Shown: positions 1 to 5,752 of the stretch, piece by piece
How the letters are laid out: each line of letters begins with the position of its first letter
Position numbering within the stretch: position 1 is the first letter of the stretch
Assembly (NCBI GenBank): GCA_036491415.1
Contig: DASXCC010000149.1
Location: 1 to 5,752, forward strand
Length of the DNA stretch: 5,752 nt
Reading direction: 5' to 3'
Source: JAICKN01 sp036491415
Lineage (GTDB): Bacteria; Acidobacteriota; Terriglobia; Terriglobales; Acidobacteriaceae
Notes under the pieces: generated by a model
The model's input: only the letters and a program-made list of their open reading frames with translations
Database searches by the model: none
Told to the model about the DNA's origin: nothing
Position numbers and translations under genes: made by a program

Positions 1-1
1 A

Positions 2-922
2 AAAGTTTTCCCGGCGTTTCGTCCCGACAAAGCTTTGCGGGTGGAAGATGCACAGGCGCTGAATGAATGGATGGGAAGACTCAGCGCAGTTGCGAATGTC
101 GAGATCGGTAATCTATCTGGTTTGTTGGATGCGCTCAAAAAACGCCACGATGATTTCCATGAGCATCGATGCCGCCTTTCAGATCATGGCCTTGATTTTT
201 GTTTCGCAGATCCCTGTACCAGGCAAGAAGCGGAAGTCATATTCAGTAAGGTGCGCAAGGGAACGAATGCGAGCACGGAAGAAGCTACGAAATTTGCCAG
301 CTTTCTTATGATTTTCTTTGCTCAGTTGGATGCGGAAAGAGGATGGACGAAGCAGTTGCACCTGGGCGTCCTACGCAATGCAAACTCCCGCATGTTGAAA
401 GTGCTCGGTCGCGATATGGGGTTTGATTCCATCGGGGATGGGCGGCAAGCCTTGCCGCTGGCCCAATATCTCGATCGATTAGACCGCGATGGTCAGCTGC
501 CGAAGATGATTGTGTACAACTCGAATCCTTCCGACAATTATCTTTTTGCTACGATGCTGGGTAATTTTCAGGACGGAAGTGTCGCCGGCAAAATTCAGTT
601 CGGAAGTGCGTGGTGGTTTCTGGATCAGAAAGAAGGAATCGAGTGGCAACTGAACGCACTTTCTAATTGTGGGTTGCTCGCGCGCTTCGTCGGCATGATT
701 ACGGATTCACGTTCATTCATGTCGTTTCCGCGCCATGAGTATTTTCGCCGCGTATTATGCAACCTTGTCGGCACCGAAATGCAAAATGGTTTGCTTCCTG
801 ATTCCATGGAGCTGGTCGGAAAAATGGTCCGCAACATTTGCTTTCATAACGCAGCCTCATATTTAAATATGCCCGGCATCGAAGCGATGGAATCCTTGCC
901 GGTCGTGGCAGAGCATGCTTAA
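2..922 (+). CDS. uxaC: Uronate isomerase (glucuronate/galacturonate isomerase), 5'-truncated by window edge
   Basis: Cytoplasmic enzyme that interconverts D-glucuronate and D-fructuronate, or D-galacturonate and D-tagaturonate, the first step of the Ashwell route for saturated uronic acids. The frame is open from base 2, giving 306 codons. It matches the C-terminal two thirds of the roughly 470-residue family, so the start lies outside the window. A TTG at 35 is in frame but is internal, because the conserved FRPDKAL segment lies across it. Other family landmarks, in order, are LSDHGLDF, GWTKQLHLGVLRN, GFDSIGDG, a YNSNPSDN stretch, GNFQ, KIQFGSAWWF, FVGMITDSRSF, RHEYFRRVLC and a closing NICFHNA. 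The Asp of TDSR is the family's metal-site aspartate in this amidohydrolase-superfamily fold; the N-terminal HxH ligands would lie upstream, out of view. The pectin methylesterase gene follows after 38 nt, in line with a uronate/pectin operon. The family assignment is firm; the preferred substrate is not determined. Confidence 0.96.
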   Translation, partial: KVFPAFRPDKALRVEDAQALNEWMGRLSAVANVEIGNLSGLLDALKKRHDDFHEHRCRLSDHGLDFCFADPCTRQEAEVIFSKVRKGTNASTEEATKFASFLMIFFAQLDAERGWTKQLHLGVLRNANSRMLKVLGRDMGFDSIGDGRQALPLAQYLDRLDRDGQLPKMIVYNSNPSDNYLFATMLGNFQDGSVAGKIQFGSAWWFLDQKEGIEWQLNALSNCGLLARFVGMITDSRSFMSFPRHEYFRRVLCNLVGTEMQNGLLPDSMELVGKMVRNICFHNAASYLNMPGIEAMESLPVVAEHA

Positions 923-960
923 TCCATAAATTCGCTGGGCCTTCTAAGAAAGTAGCGGCG

Positions 961-2001
961 TTGCATATCAAGTTCCGAATTCTACGCGGAGTTTTACCTT
1001 TGATGTTCCTTGCACAAGCATGCGTCGCGGCTGCGTTCGGCGCTACTGCTCCGCCGCCACGAAAGACTGTCGTTGCTGCTGCGGATGGCACAGGAGATTT
1101 TCGTTCCTTGCATGCCGCAGTGAATGCTTTGCCGGAAAACGGCGGCGAAATCCGCATTAAACCAGGAACGTATCGCGAAGTTGTGGTGATTGATAAGCCG
1201 CATGTCCGTTTGGTAGGCGATGCTAAGGAGCCTGCAAAGGTCGGGATTGTTTTTAATAAGAGTCACGCCAGTGCTGGAGGCACTCTGGCTTCCGCAACCG
1301 TCGCAGTCAACGTAGACGACTTTTATGCCGAGGGCGTTACCTTCGCCAATGACTACAGTCTGGATAAACCTCTCGGCAATGGTTCGCAAGCTGTCGCATT
1401 ACTGATTCGCGGAGATCGTGCTGTTCTTCGCCACGTCCGCTTGATCGGTTTTCAAGATACGCTTTACGCCAGAAGCAAATCATGCGTGTCCGAACAGGGC
1501 CCGTGCGCGGTTACCCGCCAATACTTTTCGGATTGCTACATCGAAGGCAATGTAGATTTTATTTTTGGCGACTCCAAGGCGGTTTTCGATCATTGCGAAA
1601 TTCACGCGCTTCCCAACAGCCTGGTATTTCTCACCGCACAAAGCAAACATTATCCTGACGAGCCCAGCGGATATGTCTTCGACCGCTGCAAAATTACTTC
1701 ATCGGACGGAACACCCAAAATTTATTTAGGGCGCCCCTGGCGCGCGTATTCCACTGTGGTCTTTTTAAATACAGATATTGAAGCCAGTATTGACCCTGCG
1801 AGATGGCGCGAGTGGACACCCGGCGAAACGCACAAGATCGATACATCCTTTTATGCGGAATACAACTCGCGCGGCCTAGGCGGAAACGTAAGCCAACGTG
1901 ATCCGCATGCCAAACAATTGCAGGAGAACGATGTCGAAAAATACTCCACCAAAATATTTTTGGCCGGGCAAGATCATTGGGATGCCACCAAAGTTCACTA
2001 A
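961..2001 (+). CDS. Exported pectin methylesterase (pectinesterase, carbohydrate esterase family 8)
   Basis: Hydrolyses methyl esters of polygalacturonate, releasing methanol and making the chain accessible to pectate lyases and polygalacturonases. The 346 residues form a typical CE8 right-handed beta-helix protein of normal length. The N-terminus has basic residues (K4, R6, R9), a hydrophobic run to about residue 26 and an Ala-rich cleavage region (FGA/TA near 28), so export to the periplasm or outside is expected. Family motifs are ADGTGDF (41-47), GTYRE (69-73), the Gln of SQAVAL (Q143), GFQDTLY (Q165 and acid/base D166), NVDFIFG (nucleophile D199) and LGRPWR (R258, W260). All catalytic residues are present. 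Cysteines 192 and 212 are placed to form a disulfide, as in related enzymes; C175 and C182 may be a second pair (inference). TTG 961 is the only start that keeps the charged signal-peptide end; ATG 1003 would remove it. A weak AAG/AAAG Shine-Dalgarno lies about 8 nt upstream. Confidence 0.96.
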   Translation: MHIKFRILRGVLPLMFLAQACVAAAFGATAPPPRKTVVAAADGTGDFRSLHAAVNALPENGGEIRIKPGTYREVVVIDKPHVRLVGDAKEPAKVGIVFNKSHASAGGTLASATVAVNVDDFYAEGVTFANDYSLDKPLGNGSQAVALLIRGDRAVLRHVRLIGFQDTLYARSKSCVSEQGPCAVTRQYFSDCYIEGNVDFIFGDSKAVFDHCEIHALPNSLVFLTAQSKHYPDEPSGYVFDRCKITSSDGTPKIYLGRPWRAYSTVVFLNTDIEASIDPARWREWTPGETHKIDTSFYAEYNSRGLGGNVSQRDPHAKQLQENDVEKYSTKIFLAGQDHWDATKVH

Positions 2002-2012
2002 TTAGGTTTTAG

Positions 2013-2024
2013 ATTGAGTTCAAT
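2013..2024. repeat. Short imperfect palindrome between the pectin methylesterase and isomerase genes
   Basis: ATTGA and TCAAT are 5-nt inverted arms separated by 2 nt, ending 3 nt before the Shine-Dalgarno of the downstream gene. It could be a small operator half-site arrangement or a weak hairpin, but so short an AT-rich palindrome can easily arise by chance. Confidence 0.2.
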
Positions 2025-2027
2025 ATC

Positions 2028-2033
2028 AGGGAG
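2028..2033 (+). promoter_or_regulatory. Ribosome binding site of the KduI/IolB-family gene
   Basis: AGGGAG lies 8 nt before ATG 2042, a near-consensus Shine-Dalgarno at standard spacing. It fixes the start codon of the two-cupin gene and is clearly stronger than the site in front of the preceding TTG-started pectin methylesterase. Confidence 0.7.
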
Positions 2034-2041
2034 CGACGTAA

Positions 2042-2857
2042 ATGAGTGAAACGGCAAATGACAAGATGGTCTTTAGAAAGACAAACCAGCATGTTGGGCG
2101 ACGTATTTCAGTGACGCCGGCGAATAGCGAAACGAAACATCTGAGTTATGGACGCATCATTCTCTATGGCCCCATGAGGTCCGTGTCATTTGAAAATGGC
2201 GGCGAGGAAACCGGGCTCATCTGCTTGTCAGGATCGGCGCTGGTAAGAATTGGCGGCAAGAATTTCGAGTGCGAGCAATATGACTCGATCTACATTCCTC
2301 GCGAAAATAAAATTGAAGTCAGCACAAAATCTTCCGTAGACTTCGCCGAGTTTTCTTCCGACGTGGAAAACCAATATCCGCTTCAGTTCATTCGTTACGC
2401 TGACATTTCCAAAGATTCTTCGCTGAAGTTCACAACCGGCATGCCCGGTCAGCAACGCCACCTTAATATCTGTTTAGGTAAGAACGTCCAAGCCGGGCGT
2501 TTGGTGGCGGGTTTCACATTTTCCGAGCCCGGAAATTGGACGAGCTGGCCTCCGCACGAGCACGCCACTATGCTCGAAGAAATGTACGTGTACTTCAACA
2601 TGCCTGCTCCTGCATTCGGGCTGCAGCTTGTATATAAAGATACGGAGTATCCGGAGCTGGTGGTTCCGGTGCGCGACGGCGATGCCGTTCTCATGCCCGC
2701 GGGTTACCACCCCAATGTGGCCGTGCCCGGACACTCGATCGGATTCTTATGGGCCATGGCGGCGCATCGGGAAAAAGAAGACCGGCAATTCGGCGTGGTT
2801 AATGTGCAGCCGGGATTCAATCAAAGTGGTACAGGTCTGGAAGCCAGCCGAAAATAA
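2042..2857 (+). CDS. KduI/IolB-family two-cupin isomerase, probably 5-keto-4-deoxyuronate isomerase
   Basis: A 271-residue cytoplasmic protein with no signal peptide, in the family holding KduI (5-dehydro-4-deoxy-D-glucuronate isomerase, pectin pathway) and IolB (5-deoxy-glucuronate isomerase, inositol pathway). An N-terminal cupin-like half (about 35-105) is followed by the catalytic cupin half (about 145-245). The metal-binding pattern HxHx4E is visible as H172, H174 and E179, and the fourth ligand is H223 in a GYHP motif. EEMYVYFNMP (179-188) resembles KduI, while the PPHEH, GDAVLMPAGYHP and FLWAMA stretches are closer to IolB. Length also fits IolB, but KduI is only slightly longer. The neighbours uxaC and pectin methylesterase, and the lack of inositol genes in view, favour the KduI role: isomerising the product of unsaturated galacturonate toward 2,5-diketo-3-deoxygluconate. 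The ATG start has a good AGGGAG Shine-Dalgarno 8 nt upstream. The family is firm; the exact substrate is inferred. Confidence 0.9.
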   Translation: MSETANDKMVFRKTNQHVGRRISVTPANSETKHLSYGRIILYGPMRSVSFENGGEETGLICLSGSALVRIGGKNFECEQYDSIYIPRENKIEVSTKSSVDFAEFSSDVENQYPLQFIRYADISKDSSLKFTTGMPGQQRHLNICLGKNVQAGRLVAGFTFSEPGNWTSWPPHEHATMLEEMYVYFNMPAPAFGLQLVYKDTEYPELVVPVRDGDAVLMPAGYHPNVAVPGHSIGFLWAMAAHREKEDRQFGVVNVQPGFNQSGTGLEASRK

Positions 2858-2867
2858 AGTAAAGCCG
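2858..2867. other. 10-nt convergent junction between two operons
   Basis: These are the only non-coding bases between the TAA of the isomerase gene on the plus strand and the TAG of the esterase gene on the minus strand. No stem-loop followed by a T-run is visible here or in the flanking gene ends on either strand. Termination must therefore be Rho-type or lie inside the opposing gene, which would make 3' ends antisense to each other. Confidence 0.6.
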
Positions 2868-3764
2868 CTACTTATCGTCGCTGAACAGGCGCGAGTGGAA
2901 GATCAAAACTTCCGGCAGATGATTAAGAAAATATGCAGCGCTATGATTGCCGGGGTAGAGATGAAACTCGTGCCGAATCCCTTCCGAAATCAGCTGTTTA
3001 TCGAGCGCGGCCGCTCCTTTTTCGAATCCGAATTCGTCTTCTGTTCCGCAATTGAAGTAGATTGCTAATTTCATAATGCTTCCGCGATTCTGACGTGCCA
3101 AAACAAACGGACTGTTCCGATTCCAATGCTGCACATTGATAGGATTGCCGAACACGGACGTGAGTAACTTTCCCAACTGTCCCGCAGTCTGTGCGCTCGA
3201 ATTGATTTTGCTGGGAGGCTCAGTGATGAGAGCGGCGCTCTGGGCGCTGACGGCAGAAAATAATTCCGGGTAAGCGAAGGCAAATCGTAGCGCGCCATAT
3301 CCGCCCATGGATATGCCGCTGATGGCGCGAGACGAACGTTCACGGCGAATGGAATAGTGGGTCTCGATGTTAGAAATAAATTCGCGGATAAAAAAATCGT
3401 TGTAGCGAACGCGGCCATCTGCAGAGTTGATGTAAAAGCTGGCTTTCCCTTCAGGCGTGACGACGAGGTAGTCCTTCATCTTGCCTTGATCGTGCAGATC
3501 CTGCATCAAGTCCCATCCACCGCTCTTGAATAAGCTTTGTTCGTTGTCGCCTAGCCCATGCAAAAAATAAAGCACCGGATATCGTCTCGGTGGATGTGCC
3601 GCAATGCCTGCATCGTAACTGGCGGGAAGCATCACACAGTAGCGGACAGTTTCGTGAAGAATTGTGCTCTTCATCGCGTTGCAATCAACACGGCTTTGCG
3701 CGAAAGCGCCGGCAGTAAGAAATGGAAAACAGAAAAGAATCGTGCAGAGTGAAAGCTTGTGCAT
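2868..3764 (-). CDS. Exported alpha/beta-hydrolase esterase (esterase D / CE1-like, putative esterase family)
   Basis: A predicted exported serine esterase of 298 residues from ATG 3764. The start gives a classic signal peptide: MHK, a hydrophobic core, then AFA/QS cleavage near residue 22. A TTG at 3806 would add 14 residues and overlap the permease, and would bury the signal peptide, so it is not preferred. The alpha/beta-hydrolase layout is clear: HGLG oxyanion region (69-72), nucleophile elbow GISMGG with S152, probable acid D243 in CGTEDEFGF and probable base H274 in YPGNHSAAYF. Two cysteines near the mature N-terminus (C28, C43) could pair (inference). Family members include S-formylglutathione hydrolases, feruloyl and acetyl-xylan esterases, mycolyltransferases and siderophore esterases, so the substrate is open. 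It begins 10 nt after the permease stop, with only a weak Shine-Dalgarno, suggesting coupling to the ABC genes. Its stop lies 10 nt from that of the convergent isomerase gene. Confidence 0.88.
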   Translation of the reverse strand: MHKLSLCTILFCFPFLTAGAFAQSRVDCNAMKSTILHETVRYCVMLPASYDAGIAAHPPRRYPVLYFLHGLGDNEQSLFKSGGWDLMQDLHDQGKMKDYLVVTPEGKASFYINSADGRVRYNDFFIREFISNIETHYSIRRERSSRAISGISMGGYGALRFAFAYPELFSAVSAQSAALITEPPSKINSSAQTAGQLGKLLTSVFGNPINVQHWNRNSPFVLARQNRGSIMKLAIYFNCGTEDEFGFEKGAAALDKQLISEGIRHEFHLYPGNHSAAYFLNHLPEVLIFHSRLFSDDK

Positions 3765-3774
3765 CTTGATCAGT

Positions 3775-5142
3775 TTACTCGTAGCGGAGAGCCTGTACCG
3801 GGTCAAGCTTTGCCGCTCTCGATGCCGGGTAGAGTCCAGATAACAAACTCACGACAATGGAAAAAGTGATTGCGCCGAGTACAAGCCACAACGGCACAGA
3901 CCAGATTTCTGCCCGTGGAAAATCATGCCGCACCAGATAAATATTAGTGCCAAAATTAATGATGCGCCCGATTGTCCAACCGAGCGCAACGCCGAGTGCG
4001 CCACCCACAAGGCCCATGCCGCCTGCTTCCGCGAAGAAGAGACCTTGCACGTCCCCGTCGCTCGCGCCTAAAGCTTTCATGATTCCAATTTCGCGGCGGC
4101 GTTCCAGGATAGCCATGACCAGAGTGTTCACAATTCCAATGGAAGCTACGGCCAAAGCAAGGCTGCCGAAAATTCCCAGAAACACATCGAGCACCGCAAA
4201 AAACTGTCGCATGCTGCGAGTCGCGTCCACGATGGAAAAGGCGTTGAAGCCCATCTTCTTTATTGCGTCTTCGACATTCAAAACCTGATTCGGATTCTTC
4301 ACCCGCACACTAAGCGAAGAGTAAGTCGGTGCTCCGTTCGAAGAGGTGTCACGCAGATCAGACTGCTGCATCACATGCAAATTTTGCGCATAAGATAACG
4401 GCAGAAAGACGCGCGCCCCGGCCATACCGCGCATGCTTTCCGGATTTTGATCCGTTATGCCGACAATTTTCAAAGTTTGCTGATGGGAAACCACCGAGTA
4501 AGCGTAGCTATTGTCGGCTGCATGAGTGGAGGCGGCAGGCATAGTGCGTTCCGAATAACGCATGGTTACTTCCTTGCCCAGCAGGGACTTTGCGACGTCG
4601 GCAACGTTCGTGTCATCCGCACCCGGCTTGCGTTCCTGGCCCAACAATTCTTCGGCATACGTTTTTTGGAGGATAACTTCGGGTGCGGTAGCGGAAGAGA
4701 AGTAATTTCCCTGCATGTTTTCAAATGCATCATTGCTGCGCGACGAAAGCGGAAGGCCCGCCACAATTGTCAGGTGAGGTTTTTCATCGAAGCTGATTTC
4801 AGTGACAAAGCGAATATCAGGATTGGCTTCTATCACGCCGGGAATCTGCGCAATCTTTTTGCGAGCTGTTTCATCCAGGGGAAGCCTTGCGGCTGCTGAA
4901 GAGCCATTTTCCGAAGGCTCGCGATAGACTCCGGCGGCGCGTCTTGACGTCGCTACGACGGTATCAAATAACCCGGACTTTTGCAGACGTTGGGACGCAA
5001 GCTGTTGCAATCCGATGCCCAGCGAGAGCATTGCTACCAGAGACGCGACGCCCACGGAGATGCCGATCGTCGTAAGCGAATTGCGAAAGATGGACTCGCG
5101 CAGGTTGCGGACCGCAAGATCCGTGATGTCGTAAAGCTTCAT
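3775..5142 (-). CDS. MacB/FtsX-type ABC transporter permease
   Basis: An inner-membrane subunit of 455 residues with the type VII ABC layout: a cytoplasmic N-terminal amphipathic stretch (VRNLRESIFRNSLTT, 11-25), TM1 (about 22-46), a large periplasmic domain (about 47-312), then three TM segments at about 316-345, 368-395 and 415-438. Diagnostic family motifs are ERRREIGIMKALGAS (347-361) after TM2 and the C-terminal YPASRAAKLDPVQALRYE (438-455). MacB proteins carry their ATPase fused at the N-terminus; here it is a separate upstream gene, as in LolCD-type and many efflux or mechanotransmission systems. ATG 5142 overlaps the ATPase stop as ATGA, indicating translational coupling. These transporters act on periplasmic substrates (antibiotics, peptides, lipoproteins, toxins) rather than moving sugars through the membrane. 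The specific substrate cannot be told here. No membrane-fusion (HlyD/MacA-like) gene is in view. Confidence 0.94.
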   Translation of the reverse strand: MKLYDITDLAVRNLRESIFRNSLTTIGISVGVASLVAMLSLGIGLQQLASQRLQKSGLFDTVVATSRRAAGVYREPSENGSSAAARLPLDETARKKIAQIPGVIEANPDIRFVTEISFDEKPHLTIVAGLPLSSRSNDAFENMQGNYFSSATAPEVILQKTYAEELLGQERKPGADDTNVADVAKSLLGKEVTMRYSERTMPAASTHAADNSYAYSVVSHQQTLKIVGITDQNPESMRGMAGARVFLPLSYAQNLHVMQQSDLRDTSSNGAPTYSSLSVRVKNPNQVLNVEDAIKKMGFNAFSIVDATRSMRQFFAVLDVFLGIFGSLALAVASIGIVNTLVMAILERRREIGIMKALGASDGDVQGLFFAEAGGMGLVGGALGVALGWTIGRIINFGTNIYLVRHDFPRAEIWSVPLWLVLGAITFSIVVSLLSGLYPASRAAKLDPVQALRYE

Positions 5143-5752
5143 TGGATCGCCCTCTGGGGCTCGCCTGCGATCGTTGGTTTATTGGTCATGTCGTTGACGA
5201 GTTTTCCATCTGCCAAATGCACTAACCGTCCCGCATATTTCTCAGCCAGCGCTTGTTCGTGCGTCACCATTAAAACAGTCATGCCCAGCGACTGGTTAAA
5301 TCCGCGGATCAGGTTCATGATCTCGGTGCCGGTGCGGCTGTCGAGGTTTCCAGTCGGTTCGTCCGCTAAAAGTAATTTAGGTTTGTTGATCAAGGCGCGC
5401 GCCAGGGATGCCCGCTGTTGTTCGCCGCCTGAAAGTTCCGGCGGACGATGCGTAACGCGCGCACCCAAGCCAACTCTTTCCAGTGCCTCACGCGCCATGT
5501 TCGCGCGCTCCTGACGATCAATCTCTGCAAAGCGCATGGGGAGTGCGACGTTTTCCAGCAGATTCATACTAGGGATCAAATTGAACGACTGAAAGACCAT
5601 CCCCACCGTGTGCAAGCGATGCTTCGCCAACTCTTCACGCGACAGGGCCGCAAGGTCCTTCTCATGAACCACAACGGCGCCAGAACTGGGGCGGTCCAAT
5701 CCGGCCACCAAATTCAGCAAGGAAGACTTGCCAGAACCTGAAGGGCCGAGCA
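5139..5752 (-). CDS. ABC transporter ATPase, MacB/LolD type, N-terminus cut by window edge
   Basis: The cytoplasmic ATP-binding subunit that powers the adjacent MacB/FtsX-type permease. The frame is open to the window end, giving about 204 codons. The usual length is about 225-240 residues, so only the first 30 or so are missing. TTG 5720 is internal, because Walker A (GPSGSGKS, bases 5724-5747) lies upstream of it. Following elements are all intact: Q-loop VFQSFN (Q codon at 5589-5591), signature LSGGEQQ (5415-5435), Walker B LLLADEP with the TGNLD D-loop, and the switch histidine in VTHEQ (5259-5261). The LSGGEQQRASLARAL and DEPTGNLDS wording is typical of the MacB/LolD/FtsE subgroup rather than sugar importers. 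Its stop codon overlaps the permease start by 4 nt. No catalytic residue in the visible part is missing. Confidence 0.96.
   Translation of the reverse strand, partial: LGPSGSGKSSLLNLVAGLDRPSSGAVVVHEKDLAALSREELAKHRLHTVGMVFQSFNLIPSMNLLENVALPMRFAEIDRQERANMAREALERVGLGARVTHRPPELSGGEQQRASLARALINKPKLLLADEPTGNLDSRTGTEIMNLIRGFNQSLGMTVLMVTHEQALAEKYAGRLVHLADGKLVNDMTNKPTIAGEPQRAIQ

Noticed and set aside
35..37. TTG at 35 as the start of a 295-residue protein
   Set aside because: The frame is open upstream to the window edge and the conserved FRPDKAL motif straddles this codon, so it is internal to uxaC.
1009..1026. Cys21 after the hydrophobic run of the pectin methylesterase as a possible lipobox
   Set aside because: The residues before it (A-Q-A) lack the Leu/Val/Ile needed at -3, and a better signal peptidase I site (FGA) follows.
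717..1157. 146-codon minus-strand frame spanning the end of uxaC and the start of the pectin methylesterase gene
   Set aside because: Antisense to two genes with intact family motifs; no recognisable motif of its own.
1949..1963. Perfect 6-bp inverted repeat with a 3-nt loop (CCAAAA/TTTTGG) resembling a small terminator stem
   Set aside because: It lies within the pectin methylesterase coding sequence, is mostly A-T pairs and has no following T-run; likely chance.
2628..3068. 146-codon plus-strand frame crossing the convergent junction
   Set aside because: Out of frame with the isomerase gene and antisense to the esterase; its composition resembles a frameshifted reading.
4447..4899. 150-codon open frame on the plus strand inside the permease gene
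   Set aside because: It is fully antisense to a clear MacB/FtsX permease, has no recognisable family motif, and is best seen as a shadow of that gene's codon use.
4981..5514. 177-codon plus-strand frame running across the ATPase/permease junction
   Set aside because: It spans two well-supported opposite-strand genes, is rich in Arg, Ser and Ala of the kind expected from antisense reading, and shows no domain.

Overview
The window carries two compact gene groups that converge on each other, with almost no non-coding DNA. Base composition is moderate, around half G+C by eye. The plus-strand genes belong to bacterial uronate and pectin metabolism. The minus-strand genes are a split MacB-type ABC transporter plus an exported esterase. 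Secretion signals and a MacB/LolD-type transporter suggest a plant-polymer-degrading Gram-negative bacterium. An Acidobacteriota-like soil bacterium is my best guess, but it rests on gene style alone and is weak.

Plus strand (2-2857): the 3' two thirds of uxaC (uronate isomerase, cut by the window start), then a signal-peptide-bearing CE8 pectin methylesterase, then a two-cupin protein of the KduI/IolB isomerase family. Gaps are only 38 and 40 nt and no promoter or terminator is evident between them, so they look like one operon. Together they suggest pectin use: the exported esterase removes methyl esters so that other enzymes can cut the chain. Saturated galacturonate or glucuronate then goes through UxaC. 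Unsaturated lyase products, as 5-keto-4-deoxyuronate, would go through the KduI/IolB-type isomerase. No polygalacturonase, pectate lyase, uptake system or KduD is in the window.

Minus strand (5752-2868, read right to left): an ABC ATPase (N-terminus cut by the window end), a MacB/FtsX-type permease overlapping it by 4 nt, and an exported alpha/beta-hydrolase (esterase D / CE1-like) starting 10 nt after the permease stop. This looks like a translationally coupled trio. Its substrate cannot be read from the sequence.

The two groups meet tail to tail with 10 nt between stop codons (2858-2867) and no clear terminator hairpin. I saw no RNA genes, mobile elements, CRISPR arrays or long repeats. 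There is no gene-free stretch longer than about 40 nt. The most interesting points are the KduI/IolB protein with mixed family features in a pectin setting, the ABC-transporter-plus-secreted-esterase trio, and the very tight convergent junction.
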